Of a DNA stretch of 42,860 bases, positions 1-11,295 are shown piece by piece. This stretch comes from Batkoa obscura (lineage: Eukaryota > Entomophthoromycota > Entomophthoromycetes > Entomophthorales > Batkoaceae). Position 1 is the first letter of the stretch. Every line of letters begins with the position of its first letter. Both the position numbers and the translations under genes were made by a program. Below the pieces are notes generated by a model. The model was not told the DNA's origin. It saw only the letters and a program-made list of their open reading frames with translations, and made no database searches. Where the stretch lies: contig JASVEC010000142.1 of NCBI GenBank assembly GCA_030770535.1, forward strand, positions 1-42,860, read 5' to 3'.

Positions 1-606
1 TACTTAATTCATTTTACGGATGATAAGGATACGGGCAATTTAATTTTTTGCTCATGTTTATTTATTATTGGGTTGTGCATTACCAATTTGGTTAAAAAAA
101 GATAGCATTGCTTGTAGTTTATCAGGAATATTAGTACTAGGTTTAGCTGACGCAGCGGTAAATTTTTATTTTAATAAGGAAAAATGAAGAAAGAGTATTA
201 ATGAATATTTTTATTTTACTTTTTAGGCTTCAATTATTGGTAAAAAATTTGGAAAAACTAAATGGGTGGGATCAAATAAAACAATCAAAGGGACAGTGGG
301 ATTTATACTAGCATTGTTAGCTTCTTTTTTGTTAATTGAGCCACAGATTTGTTGGCAAATAGAAAGGGTAAGTCGAAATACCTTATCTTTCATTCCTGTT
401 GATATTTGTTAATATTTATTAATATTTTTTTAGTTATTTGCTATTATTTTAATATCTGTTTTAAATGGTAAGAATTATTATAAATGTCTTTTAGATAGTC
501 TAATTAATTAATATTATTATTAGGTTTATTAGAAGCTTGGAGTTATCAAAATGATAATTTAATACTGCCGCTGTATTTGTTTTCTACCATTTTATTATTT
601 TGTTAA
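1..606 (+). CDS. SEC59: dolichol kinase, C-terminal part (cut by window edge)
   Basis: Phosphorylates dolichol with CTP in the ER membrane, giving the lipid carrier for N-glycosylation and GPI anchors. The visible part splices as exons 1-157, 227-367, 434-467 and 524-606 (GT-AG introns of 69, 66 and 56 nt). The translation contains the family signatures: FTDDKDTGNLI, HVYLLLGCALPIWL, then GLADAAASIIGKKFGKTKW (the CTP-binding loop) and, at the end, LLEAW and QNDNLILPLYL. The N-terminal membrane segments lie outside the window. One oddity: between LI(F) and (A)HVYLL the frame shifts by one base in a run of six T (44-49); removing one T joins both family-conserved halves. This may be a base-calling error or a real lesion. 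Identity is from family motifs; the frameshift is seen directly. Confidence 0.85.
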
Positions 607-1001
607 TTAATTACAAGTTGATTTCATTGAGTTTTTATATAATAAATAATATTCAATAATATATTAAATATTAGTGATTTTCATATATATTTTATACGGA
701 TTTTAAATATTAAAATAAGTCAAAAAATCAGAGATTTAGACATATTAGAATAGTTTCTATTGCTAAAATTCAATTTGGATTTTTCAATTAATTTGTTATT
801 ATTATATAAGCACCATAAATTTTCAAGTTCTTAATTCACTTTTAAAAAATGGCTTATAAATTTCAAGTCATTAACAATCAATTGACCAATAAAATATCAA
901 CTGGTTTAATTAAAAGTGGAAACTTGAATTTGGAATACAAAATTGAATTGTAAAAACAAAGGCTTAATAACTTGCTTCATTTAAACTCTATATATATTTG
1001 C
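607..1001. other. intergenic stretch, SEC59 3' end to CLASP start
   Basis: Very AT-rich sequence between two genes on the same strand. I see no open frame, repeat or RNA gene. It must hold the SEC59 3' UTR and the CLASP promoter, but no specific element can be pointed to. Confidence 0.5.
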
Positions 1002-2002
1002 ATGTCAAAACTAGATAATATTATTAAAGAATTGGTGAAAAATGGTAACTAATAATATACTTTATTGTAATATTAGAATCTTAATGTATATGTTTTATTT
1101 TTTATTTTAGATCCTGATAATAAATTACAAGCTATCGATAAGTTAACTGAACTACTAAAAGAAGAGATAGAATATCAAGTAATTTTAATTAGTATTTCAC
1201 AAACAGCATTTTAATTAACTTTCTTTAATAGACAATAGCTATTGACACCGTTATTAAACAATTACCAATATGTATTAAAGCCTCTATTATTAATCTCAGT
1301 ATTAAGTCAATAGAACTAGTTTCGATCTTACTAAATTTTTTAATTCAACATCAAAAACCGTTGAAATCTTATTTATCAATATTTTTATTAAATATATTAG
1401 ATCGATTAGCAGATAGTAAAGAGAGAATAAGAGAAAGTGGAGTAAAATGTTTAACTAATATGTGGTTTGAATTAAATGATAATGTGGATAAAGTTAATGT
1501 TAATTATGGTACTGGATTAATTAAAGCAAAAGAAGAGTTTTTGAAGATTATTATTAATAGTGGATTTTATCATAAAAATTGGAGGGTTAGAGAACAGGTA
1601 AATTCATATATTCTTTAAATTATTTTATATTTGATAGAAATTAATGATGAGTATTTAAATCAGGTATTAATTTGGGGTCAAAAATGTTCTTTACAGTCTA
1701 ACGAATTTCCATTATATAAATTAACTTCGGTAGTTATTAATTTAGTAGAGGATTCAAATGAACCAGTCAGAGAGAAAGCAAAATTAATATTATTAGAACA
1801 ATTTACGTAAGATTTAATTTATAATAATAATAAATTAATTAATAATAGAATTAATATTTAAATAGAATTCATTCTAAAGAATCACGTAATTCATTAAATC
1901 GAAATGTCAATAAAAGTACCTTAAAAAAAGGATTTTTGGATCAGATTAATAATAAATTAATTGATTCAAGTAAACAAAATAGTATAAATGAAAATAATGA
2001 AA

Positions 2003-2071
<69 letters not shown>

Positions 2072-5000
2072 TACCTGAAGGATTAAAAGGATTATTTGAT
2101 GGACATGAATTATCACGTAATACAACTGAAACATTTACATCACCAACATTATCTACAACTAGTAAAGTATCTACTAATAATTTAGGTTCTTCCTCTTCTC
2201 AATCAATCAATTTAATTATTTTGGATTCAATTGAAAATTTGCAGAGTATTAATATTTATGATCAACAAGATTTAAATAATCAATTAGATTCCATATTAAA
2301 ATCATTTGAAGGTAAAGAAACAGAAGTCAATTGGGAATTAAGAGATAAAAATCTATTAAAATTAAGAAAATTAATAAGGGGTAATTCAATTGAATTAGAA
2401 TTTAATAGTATTATGTTATTTTTAAAAGAATTTATGGAAATATTACCGATAACTATGTTAAGTGTTAGAACTACATTACAAATCTCTTGTTTTAATTTAA
2501 TCTTCGATTTGTGTCATTTTTTACCTGAAAATAGTCTAGATCCATTTGCCTATACTTTATTTCAAACTTTACTAAAAAGTTCCTCTTCAAGCAAGAAATT
2601 AATTGCAGAAGCAGCTTATTCAACAAGTAATCGATTTTTAGCCAATACTAACTATTCTTTAAAAATATTGAGTCTAATTTGTACTGCAATGGATGATAAA
2701 AGTGTACAATTAAGAGGATATTCAGCTAACTACCTATTAATATTTCTAAAGAGACATGGACATACCAAAACAAAGCTATTTGAAAAGAAGGGTTTGTTAA
2801 TAGGGAAAGAATTAGTAATTAAAGCAATTAAAAAAGGATTAAGTGATGCAAATACTAAAGTACGTGATTTATCTAGACAAATATTCAAAACATTTAGTAG
2901 TATTTGGACCTTGGAAGCTAAAGATATGTTAAATTCCTATGATATTAGTATTAGGAAACAATTATTAAAAGAAGATTCAAATAGTAATAGTTTAGATTTA
3001 TCAAGGACATCTAGTATTAGCACTAATACTAGTTCATCCAATAATATCAATAGGAATTTAAAGTCTATATCTAATAGAAAATCAATGATATTTAAACCTG
3101 AATCATCATCTCAATCAATTAATTCAAAAATTAATTCAAGGCCTTCTACTTCTATGAGTCGATTTAATACCACAAGAGGAAATACTAACAATAGTCAATT
3201 AAATGAAACCAAATTCAATTTAATTAGAAAGCCCAATTTAAATACATTTACATCGAGTAGTAATATCTCACTTACCCCTAGAAATAATTTAACTAATACA
3301 ATGACAACAGCTAATAAAGATACTATATTACGTAAACCAAGGCCCTTGACTACATTAATGTCTTCAAAAACAAATGCAAATTTAACAGTGAAAAATGAAA
3401 ACAATACAATTAAAAAGGAAATTAATAATACCAAATCCCCCATTTTATCTAATAACAGAAGAACTATGTATGGTATTAATGAAAACATTAGAAACATAAA
3501 AACAGTTAGTCGGCCACCTTCAAGTTCAAGTATTAAAAGTAATAACTCATCAATATCTAGAAATGGTTCAATAATGGGATTAACGAAATCAAATGGAATC
3601 GCTTCGAATACAGTAAAGGCAGAAACAAATAAATTAAAGAACAACACTAGTAATTTAGTAGGTAGGATAACTAATACTAATAACGATACATCCATAAAAG
3701 CAAGGCCTAAATCTGTTGCTTTGGGAGCTACGTTAAGTCAAAATTTAATGAATAATAATATAGACAAATTAAAATTAACAGTAAATGAAAATAAAAGAAA
3801 TGGGCGACCAACTACCTTTTTGTTAAATAATCATACTAAATTGGATTTGGATAAATTTAAAAATGGGATTGTAAATAATAGTAACAATAACAGCAATGAT
3901 AATAGTAACGGAAATAATCGAAGTGGAAATAATAGTAGTATTAATATGAGATCTATCCCACCAATAAGATGTCGTACATCCATGGAAATGCCATCAGAGT
4001 ATGAAAATATTAGTGGTATCGCTAATTTAGAATTTCCATTAAATAGGAATAAAAATAAATCAAGATTGGAAGGAGATAAAAAACAATTGAATATGATAGA
4101 AGAAGTAAATTATATATATTATTATAAAAATATGTTTACTTATATATGTTGTTGTTTTTTATTAGGAAAATAGTAATAGCAGTATTAATAATGAAGTTAA
4201 AGAAATTAAGGATAAGCACGTTAAATTTGAATTAGGGTTAAATCAAGAAATTGAAAGGAAATTAAACGATGGAGATAAAAACCAGGATAATAATTCAGAA
4301 GTATCAACGGAATATTCAAAGGAAAATGATGGGGAGAAGAAAGGTAAGCTATAATAATACCATTGTTTATCTATTTATTTATTTGTTTATTATAGAAAAA
4401 AGCTTTAATGAAAGAGTGGAATTGTTAGTTAAATTAATTGATAAATTACGACCAGATAGTAAATCTTCTTCATCTGATTTTTTAAGATTAGATCATTTTT
4501 CAAAAGAGACACCATCCTCTTCAGATCCTCAATGGATCGAATTATGGAAAACGGAAAATAACTTTGATAAATTAGTTAAAATAACAGTAAGATCATTACA
4601 ATTCCCTTCCATGCCCTGGGAATTTAAATTGCCTTATGTAAGATTATTAGAGAATTTAATAACGTATCAAGCTCCTCTAGCCAACGCTTATGCTTCTGAA
4701 ATATTTTCTATTTTAATTGATTGTCGTAAAAATTCACCTCGTGAAATCGACAGTGCTTCAGAAGATGCCTTAATGGCCTTCTCTAAACATTTAGATTTAA
4801 ATCGTTGTCTTTTAATTTCAATTAAATGGCTACAGGCGGGTTTATTAATTACTAAAGGTAGATTACCTGAGTTTGATAATTTAGCTATACCTATTACTTC
4901 TGGTTTTATGGTATTAACAAAAGCAGTTATAAGGGCTACTACTAATGACTTGGAATTAATTCAACCCGATTTAAATTCTTTAGTTATCTCAGGATTCATG

Positions 5001-5150
5001 CATTTAAGTACTGAAGTAAGACATCATGCTCTTTCTTTAGTTTTAGCAGTTAAAGAGCAATTAGATCCTGAAATGGATATCTTATCTTTTTTTCCAAAAC
5101 TATCTCCTGCCCAACTCAATTTAATACAGTTATATGAAGAGGCTTATTAA
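1002..5150 (+). CDS. STU1: CLASP/STU1-family microtubule-associated protein
   Basis: Microtubule-stabilising TOG-array protein of spindle and kinetochore (CLASP, budding yeast Stu1, fission yeast Peg1). Seven exons: 1002-1044, 1111-1178, 1232-1597, 1664-1806, 1866-4104, 4166-4343, 4396-5150; all phases agree and give 1263 residues. Residues about 1-210 form an N-terminal HEAT/TOG block (WRVREQVLIWG, then EDSNEPVREKAKLILLEQF). About 22 asparagines follow (residues 254-275), then a second TOG domain (about 360-560, with KKGLSDANTKVRDLSRQIF), a long Ser/Asn/Arg-rich basic linker (about 560-950) typical of the microtubule-binding region, and a C-terminal helical domain (about 1020-1260, PSMPWEFKLPYVRLLENL). 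I saw no clear SxIP end-binding motif. It converges on HEM15. The start is the first ATG giving a continuous spliced frame. Identity rests on domain order and HEAT motifs. Confidence 0.85.
2005..2070 (+). repeat. (AAT)22 microsatellite coding polyasparagine
   Basis: An uninterrupted run of AAT codons inside the CLASP gene, lying between the first and second TOG domains. Pure codon use means it is a length-variable microsatellite rather than a long-conserved polyN tract. Confidence 0.95.
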
Positions 5151-5298
5151 TTTAGTTCTTCAATTTTTTAATTTTATTTTTTACATATTAATTACTATAA
5201 AAAAGTGAACGTTTGATTTTATTATTATTATTTATTGTTATTGTTATATATTTACCTATTAATTAAACCAAATTAAAACATGTTTATTTAATTTAATA

Positions 5299-5404
5299 TA
5301 TGGGGATGTATTTTTTTGTTTAAGAATTTTACTAGCAACTTTTTCACTTAAATAGTGCTTTAAAAACGGAAAAGTGAGGAAACCAAAAAAAACACCTCCA
5401 TATA
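5299..5404 (+). repeat. MITE copy 1 (TATGGGG family)
   Basis: Left end TATGGGGATGTATTTTTTTG, right end AAACACCTCCATA. It lies in the short gap between the convergent 3' ends of CLASP and HEM15, where it could serve both transcripts as 3' UTR. The rest of this 326-base gap (5151-5476) is plain AT-rich sequence. The family is described under copy 19. Confidence 0.85.
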
Positions 5405-5476
5405 TATTATATTTTATTATGCTTATTTGTTTATTTAAATAATCTTTAATCATAATTTGATGAATATTTATATATA

Positions 5477-6814
5477 TTATAATTCAATAACTTTAGTAGG
5501 ATTCGATGGAGTAATAGGATGAGCAATTTTTTTAAAAAATTGTTTTGATAAATGACATTGTTCATTAGTACAACCAGGACAACGTAAAGCCAATTGATTA
5601 CTAAATGGAAATCCATTTTTGATATGGTCATTAACAATATTAGCTAATGCTTTAATGAAAATGGGACTATCATTTAAAGATTCAGCTCTTTTAAAACCAG
5701 TAACCCCATTATGAATTGCCTCTTCACCATATTCTAAATCTAATTCAAATAATGTTTCAATATGATCTGAAGTAAATGCAATAGGTACTAATAACAAATT
5801 TTTATGCCCCTTTTTGCCCATTTCTTGAATAACATCATTCGTTTGAGGACCTAGCCAAGTAGAAGGACCTACTTGACTTTGCCAAACTAGACGATAAGGA
5901 TGAGAAAAATTTAATTTTTTCATAACTCTATTCACCGTAGCTCCAACTTCTGCAGGATAAGTATCACCACGATTAACTACTTTCATTGGTAAAGAATGAG
6001 CTGAAAACAAAATTACGGCTTCCTTTCTATCTTCTTCCGAATATTCTAATAATTTTTTTTGAATTCTATCTGCAAATGCTTCAATTAAACCAGAATGAGT
6101 GGGCCAACGATCAATAACACTCCATTCAATTTTATCCTGTAAATTAAATTCTTGAATTCTTCGATATAATTCAGTAATTGAAGAACCTGTGGTAGAACAA
6201 GAATATTGAGGGTACTGTGTGAAAGCGATGACTCTTTTAACACCATCGTTTTGAATCTGCTTCAACGTATCTTCTGTCAAAGGGGGTGCATAACGGAAAG
6301 CAATATATGGTTTATGTGGAGCTGTTTCTGGTGATAATTGATCTAATAACTTGACCATTTCATTACCTTGCTTTTCAGTCCAACTTAAAATGGGAGAACC
6401 TCCGCCAATTTTAGCATATTGTTCTTTGATCTGTGGAGTACGTCTTTTAGCTATTAATGGTGCTGCATATTTTTGAAAGGGAATTGGAATCAATTCGGGA
6501 TCTGAAAATAATCGGGTAAGGAATGGATTCACTTCTTCTAAATTGGAGGGGCCACCTAAGTTTAATAATAACACTCCAGTAGGACTAAAAGGAGATGTCA
6601 ATATTTGAGTTAAGTTATAAATGAGGTTGACTTACCCTTTTGAAGAAGGGCCATTGGTGTTTAAAGTAGTAGCTAAAGCTCTAGAAAAATATCTTTGAGG
6701 GACTGAAGTAGGTAAAAAGAGATGTTAGTTTATGTTTATCAAGTTAAAGTAGTACAATAAAAGCTTACTAGTAGTATACAAACTTTTGTTTAAGCTACGT
6801 AATAGATAGGACAT
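5477..6814 (-). CDS. HEM15: ferrochelatase, mitochondrial, [2Fe-2S] type
   Basis: Inserts Fe2+ into protoporphyrin IX, the last step of haem synthesis, on the matrix side of the inner mitochondrial membrane. Exons on the minus strand: 6814-6769, 6702-6636, 6584-5477 (introns 66 and 51 nt), 406 codons. The two small first exons supply a good presequence (MSYLLRSLNKSLYTT, then PQRYFSRALATT), so the start at 6814 is preferred over an internal start after intron 2. Family motifs are all present: VLLLNLGGPS, QYPQYSCSTTGSS, FSAHSLPMKVV (catalytic His), WQSQVGPSTWLGP, and IAFTSDHIETLFELD with the conserved Glu. The C-terminal CPGCTNEQC plus the Cys in YSCSTT match the four cluster ligands of animal ferrochelatase (human C196, C403, C406, C411), so a [2Fe-2S] cluster is expected; the budding yeast enzyme lacks it. 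Convergent with CLASP. Confidence 0.95.
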
Positions 6815-8103
6815 GATTTAAATAATATCAAACTGATAAAAGTTATAAAAAGATTAAAAAGTAAATAGTTTTAAATGTAATGTTTTTGATTACGTCTAAA
6901 TTAAATTCAAGTTGTGATTGTATTACTTTTTAAGTTAAATCCACCCAGATCGAGAGATTGATTCTATCAAACGATCTAAAACAAATTAAAATTTCAATCT
7001 AATCAAAGATTTCTATTTGTTAAGTATAAATTATTCTTTTTGATGATGTTATTTTTTATTCTTTTACATTTTAAATAAATTGAGTTTAAATAATATTTTA
7101 AATTAATATTAAATTAGTTATATTATATTATGTTATGAAATTAACAATATAGTTATAATAGTAATATAAATACTTTCTGATTTATTTGAAGATTAAACCA
7201 AGTACCTATTTAACTTAAAAATACCGGTTTTTAATATTAAAATTGTAAGATGTTCTAAAAATAAGATAATCTGTTATCTAAATCAAAAGTCGTAAAATAG
7301 TTTTAAAAGCTTACGGCAAACGTGTGGTCAATTTAAAATATAAAAATACAAAAATTGTAGAAATTAATATTTTATTGTCATTTTAATTACAGTATAAAAC
7401 TTAATATTAATTTTATATACCATTTGGTTTTGTTTTAGTTTATTCAATTTTTAATATTCAATTTATTTTTACTTTACAAAAATATTTACCTTAATTTTTA
7501 ATATTTTGATAAATTTTAAATAAAATTTAAAAAAATGCTTCAGGTAATACAGCCCTTTAGGTTTCATGCTCATAGTAAGTCATATTAAAGTTTTATTTTA
7601 TTTTATTTTACTTTATTTTGTTTTACTTTTACAGTTTATAAAAAAACTAAACACATTAAACTAGTATAATGTGTAATGTGTAATTAAGTTATAACAATGT
7701 TAAATATGAAAAAAACGCAGTGAAGCGCTATTAAGATCAAATTTAAGTTACAATAAATTTTTTTATTACTTGATATGGGGATGTATTTTTTGTTTAAGAA
7801 TTTTACTGATAATCTTTTCACTCAAATAGTGCTTAAAAGATGGAAAAAGTAATTAAACTAAAAAAAACATCCCCATACATATAATTTACCTATAAACTAA
7901 GATTATAATAATTAAATATATTAACAACATAATCAAGATTAAAACTGACATGTTTTTTTAATATAAAAAAACATAACCTGGTATTATATTACATTACATT
8001 CTCTCGTTATTAGTCTTAGTAAAAAACATCATTTAAAAAGATAGTGTTTTGTCATAATTTAAATAAATAATTAAAAGTAATTATATACCAATTTTGTATT
8101 AAT
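6815..8103. other. AT-rich intergenic region with one MITE
   Basis: Lies between the HEM15 start and the CWC27 stop, both on the minus strand, so it must hold the HEM15 promoter. It contains MITE copy 2 (7773-7878) and a TTTTA/TTTTG simple repeat at about 7591-7630. No supported coding frame or RNA gene was found. Confidence 0.6.
7773..7878 (+). repeat. MITE copy 2
   Basis: Well-preserved ends TATGGGGATGTATTTT and AACATCCCCATA, with the internal block CACTCAAATAGTGCTTAAAA. Flanked by TA on both sides. Confidence 0.9.
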
Positions 8104-9796
8104 TTAATATTTTGCTTTTTTATCATAGTTTTTTTTGCGTTCCAATTCCTTATCAATAGGCCCAGCAGCTAATAACTTTGGATCAATGACTTCATAATCG
8201 TCAAATTTATCCCCGCCTACTTTCTTCTCTATTGGAAAACTTAACTTATGAGCTAACCATCCAGATTCATTCATCGTCTTTTCTTTTTGCATTCCTTTTT
8301 CAAATGTTTTATCAAAGGCCTCACATGATTCACAATTAACTAATGAATGTAATCTACACAATTGTTCCTCTTCTTCTCCTTTAACTTTATCTTCCTTTAT
8401 TGGTTGGATATCATTTAACTTACTTTGAAATTGTAATAATTTATCAAATACCTAAAGTGATTTAATTAATTTAGTTATAAAATAAAGTTTTTATTAATTC
8501 TTACAAATTCAGAATTCTTTTTCTTATCTTTTAATTTGATTTGGTTTTTTTTCTTATACATTTCAATAGTTTGCTTAAGTGTTTCTTTTCCACTTATTTC
8601 TTTTTTCTTATCCTCTTTAATATCTTCTTTCCTCTTTGAATTATTCAACTCTTTGATATCCCTTTCTAATTTTTCAATTTGTAGTTGTGTTTCCTCTTTC
8701 CTTTGTTCGATTTTACTTCTGCGCTTTACTTCCTTATTTTCTGTTTCCTTCTCCTTTACTTCAGCTATTTGATTAACAAATAAATATCATTACTATTAGT
8801 TAATTAATGTATCTTTACCTTCTTTAGCTGCTTCACTTCTTGGTTGCTTTGTTATACGCGGGCTTTCTTTTTCAGATTTGACTTTTTCTTTTGATAATGT
8901 TGGATCATTTGTTAGTAACTCATGAGAAGATTTCATTCCGCCACTTACTCCTTGAATTTCCTCAACATCTTCTGAAAAAGATAGAAGATTAATATTTCTA
9001 TAATAATTAAAGGTAAGTACTTTCAACAGATTATCAATTAGTTTTACCTCTTTTTTTTTTTTGTTATCTTCTTTTTTTTTTGCCTCACTTTTTGCCTCTT
9101 CTTTATATATATCCCTTAATACTAAATCATCATATGGATTCAAAATAACTTTGGTTGAAATCAATTTAACTGGATAAACTGGTTGATCACTATCAGGTCC
9201 CTCTACTTCCCCTTCCCCTATTTTTAGCATGTTATAAAGAGTTGTGCCTTCTATCTAATTATATATTAATCAAATTCGACTAAAATATTTGATCTAAATT
9301 TACCTTTCCAAACAATGTATTTTTTAATTGTAACTCTGGTGTTTTATCCAATGTGAAAAAGAATTGAGAATTGTTATCATTTTTTTCTCCAGTATTTGCC
9401 ATTGCCAATAAACCTCTTCGATTAAACTTCAATCTTGAATGAAACTCATCTTTAAATGCTTCTCCATAGATTGACATACCACCTAAATATTAATTTCTAC
9501 TTTACTAGTTATAATTAAAGTGAGCCTACCATTCCCAGAGCCTGAAGGGTCTCCGCCTTGTACAATAAAGCCTGGTACTACTCTATGAAATATGGTGTTG
9601 TCATAATAACCTTCTAAACATAATTGTATAAAGTTTCGACACGCCAATGGACACTCTTTACACCATAATTCTACTTCAATATCCCCAACAGAAGTTATTA
9701 AGATTACTTTACCACTTTAAAAGCTGAGTCATTTTATTTTATCAGTTATATCTAAGATTACCTTGTTGGTGGTTCTAATGTGTATATGCTTGCCAT
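8104..9796 (-). CDS. CWC27: CWC27 spliceosomal cyclophilin
   Basis: Cyclophilin-type protein that joins the activated (Bact) spliceosome with CWC22. Six exons: 9796-9762, 9714-9530, 9482-9304, 9254-8819, 8764-8505, 8451-8104; introns 46-54 nt; 480 residues, close to human CWC27 (472). Residues 1-170 are the cyclophilin domain: MASIYTLEPPTSGKV, FHRVVPGFIVQGGDPSGSG, GMSIYGEAFKDEF, MANTGEKNDNNSQFFF. Where active cyclophilins have the drug-binding Trp there is Glu (TPELQLKNTLFGK), the CWC27-type substitution thought to abolish prolyl isomerase activity. A charged, Lys/Glu-rich coiled-coil region follows, including NLLSFSEDVEEI and SSHELLTNDPTLS as in human CWC27, and the family's C-terminal block (GWLAHKLSF, DDYEVIDP). 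Shares a 128-bp divergent promoter with SRR1. Confidence 0.95.
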
Positions 9797-9924
9797 TAAA
9801 AAGAATTGTTCAAAAATAAACTGTTTTTAAATTATGAAATTTAAAGAACAAAAATTGACTTTTTAAAGCCATTAGTTTTTTTAAATAGAAGTTGTTTCAC
9901 TATTATCAATAATTTACAACAATC
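9797..9924. promoter_or_regulatory. divergent CWC27/SRR1 promoter region
   Basis: Only 128 bases separate the two divergent start codons, so both promoters and both 5' UTRs must share this AT-rich segment. No TATA box or factor site stands out convincingly. The call follows from gene arrangement. Confidence 0.55.
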
Positions 9925-11084
9925 ATGGAAACTAAAGGATTTAGATATAAATTTATTGAAAATAAGAAGAATCGAAAGAATAAGAAAAAGGAACAAGTAG
10001 TAGAGGAAGATACACTAGAAGATAATGGAGGTTTTATTGTAAATATAAGAAAGAATAAAGCTGATATTAATAAACCTAGGGATGTAGTTTGGCTAAAAGA
10101 AGATATTGAAGAAAAAAGGTAGTATTTGGATTTAATAGAATCAAAGCGTTATAACTAATTATATTAAATAGGATAAATTTAATTACAGGAGGAAACAATA
10201 GTTTTATGTTAGATTGTAAGGGTACATAATTACATTTAAACAAAAGAATCAACAATACTCATGGTTTTAAAATAGAGAAAGTATCTAAAGTTATAAAAAA
10301 GGAACATTTATTAAAACTGGATATAATTTGCTATGGACTTGGCTCAATAATAGAATCGAGCTTATCACGTTGGCAGCTAGCTTTTTTATTGAGCATTAAA
10401 CAAGAGTTTAAAGTATTAAGACCTCTACCTTAAATACAAAATAATTCAATTTTTAGGTAGTAAACAGTATACAATATTATGACCCTTTGCCCCTTACTGA
10501 AGATGAAGAAACAATCCTAAATGATTATGGATTTCAAATTTTAGAAAAAAATGAGGTAATTAGTCCCTAAATAGAGCAAACTGAATTAATAAATAAAGGA
10601 AGGAAAACGTGTGGTAAAAGAAGGAACTCTATTTTATATGCCACACTGTCCTATGTTATTATATGAGAATGTATTATCCTCAAACTGGGAAATAAACCTT
10701 TTAAAAAAAGTGTATATTATTGGCAATGACCTTACAAATTATTACCTGAAGTAAGCTCAAATAAATAAATTAAACTACGCTCTAATCATTACAGTCATCC
10801 TCAAACCAAACTTAAAAAAGTAGCGCCTGCTATATTAACTATATCCTTTTTTTGATAATGTGATTTTATTTATTTGACTTATTGCTCTTAACTTAGATTA
10901 CCTTAATCAAGAGAATCTACTTTGCTGTGACCTTTTTAGTGAGTTGAAAGAAGAGCCTAATGCTTTTAATGATATGTCAATTATGTGGTTGGATATTCAT
11001 AAGGATTCTAAGCTTGCTACTTTGGAAAAAGAGATCCCAATGGAAGGAGAAGTGTTTGATAGTGAACTTATTACTAAAAAATAG
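9925..11084 (+). CDS. SRR1: SRR1-like protein (circadian/cell-cycle SRR1 domain)
   Basis: SRR1 proteins are conserved in eukaryotes; in plants they affect phytochrome B signalling and the clock, in yeast (Ber1) microtubules and protein turnover. The biochemical activity is unknown. Seven exons: 9925-10118, 10172-10221, 10276-10412, 10457-10555, 10599-10750, 10795-10840, 10902-11084; 286 residues. A basic N-terminus (FRYKFIENKKNRKNKKKEQ) precedes the SRR1 core: LDIICYGLGSI, then LSRWQLAFLL, YYDPLPLTEDEETIL, GFQILEKNEEG, GTLFYMPHCPMLLYENVL, SNWEINLLKKVYIIGNDL, matching the order in human SRR1L. Introns 1-5 are GT-AG (43-54 nt). The sixth is an AT-AC intron (separate entry); only with it does the frame continue, into an acidic tail ending in FDSELITKK. 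Divergent from CWC27. Confidence 0.88.
10841..10901 (+). other. U12-type AT-AC intron in SRR1
   Basis: This 61-nt intron begins with ATATCCTTT, the full U12-type 5' splice-site consensus, and ends in AC. A good U12 branch site (GCTCTTAAC) lies about 10 nt before that AC. Splicing here is phase 0 (ATTA ACT | CTT AATCAA) and gives an open frame to the stop at 11082-11084. Any GT-AG choice in the same stretch leaves stops or the wrong phase. All other introns I mapped are GT-AG. Confidence 0.85.
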
Positions 11085-11295
11085 AAGTAAAAAATAGAAC
11101 TTACTGATAACATAATAAAATTATAGTTTATCATAGCATAAAGCTTAAGCAAAATATAGGAATTTGATTTAATTTGATTTTTGGTTTTTGATTTTTGATA
11201 ATGATGAAATTAATAAAGTCAAAGTGAAATATTTTATTAGCTAGTTTCTATTTTTATTTTTTTCATTGCCTTTAAAACAAAGAGCTTATTTTAAA

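Noticed and set aside
1946-2134. Minus-strand frame with a long tyrosine run
   Set aside because: Antisense shadow of the AAT repeat in CLASP.
3195-3695. 166-codon minus-strand frame inside CLASP
   Set aside because: Opposite strand of the basic, low-complexity linker; no start context or domain, and the plus-strand frame fits the spliced gene.
5259-5453. Short frames made of MITE sequence (also 31563-31769, 24046-24252, 16663-16869)
   Set aside because: They are translations of the MITE in various frames and are not conserved in frame among copies.
9001-9060. Extra intron in CWC27 between the KKKKE run and NLLSF
   Set aside because: Several GT and AG pairs exist, but none keeps frame with the conserved NLLSFSEDVEEI block; the unspliced reading is already open.
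10846-10860. Frameshift by the seven-T run in SRR1
   Set aside because: At first it looked like a homopolymer lesion before the last exon. Changing the T count does not give a valid phase with any GT donor, whereas the AT-AC intron resolves everything without edits.
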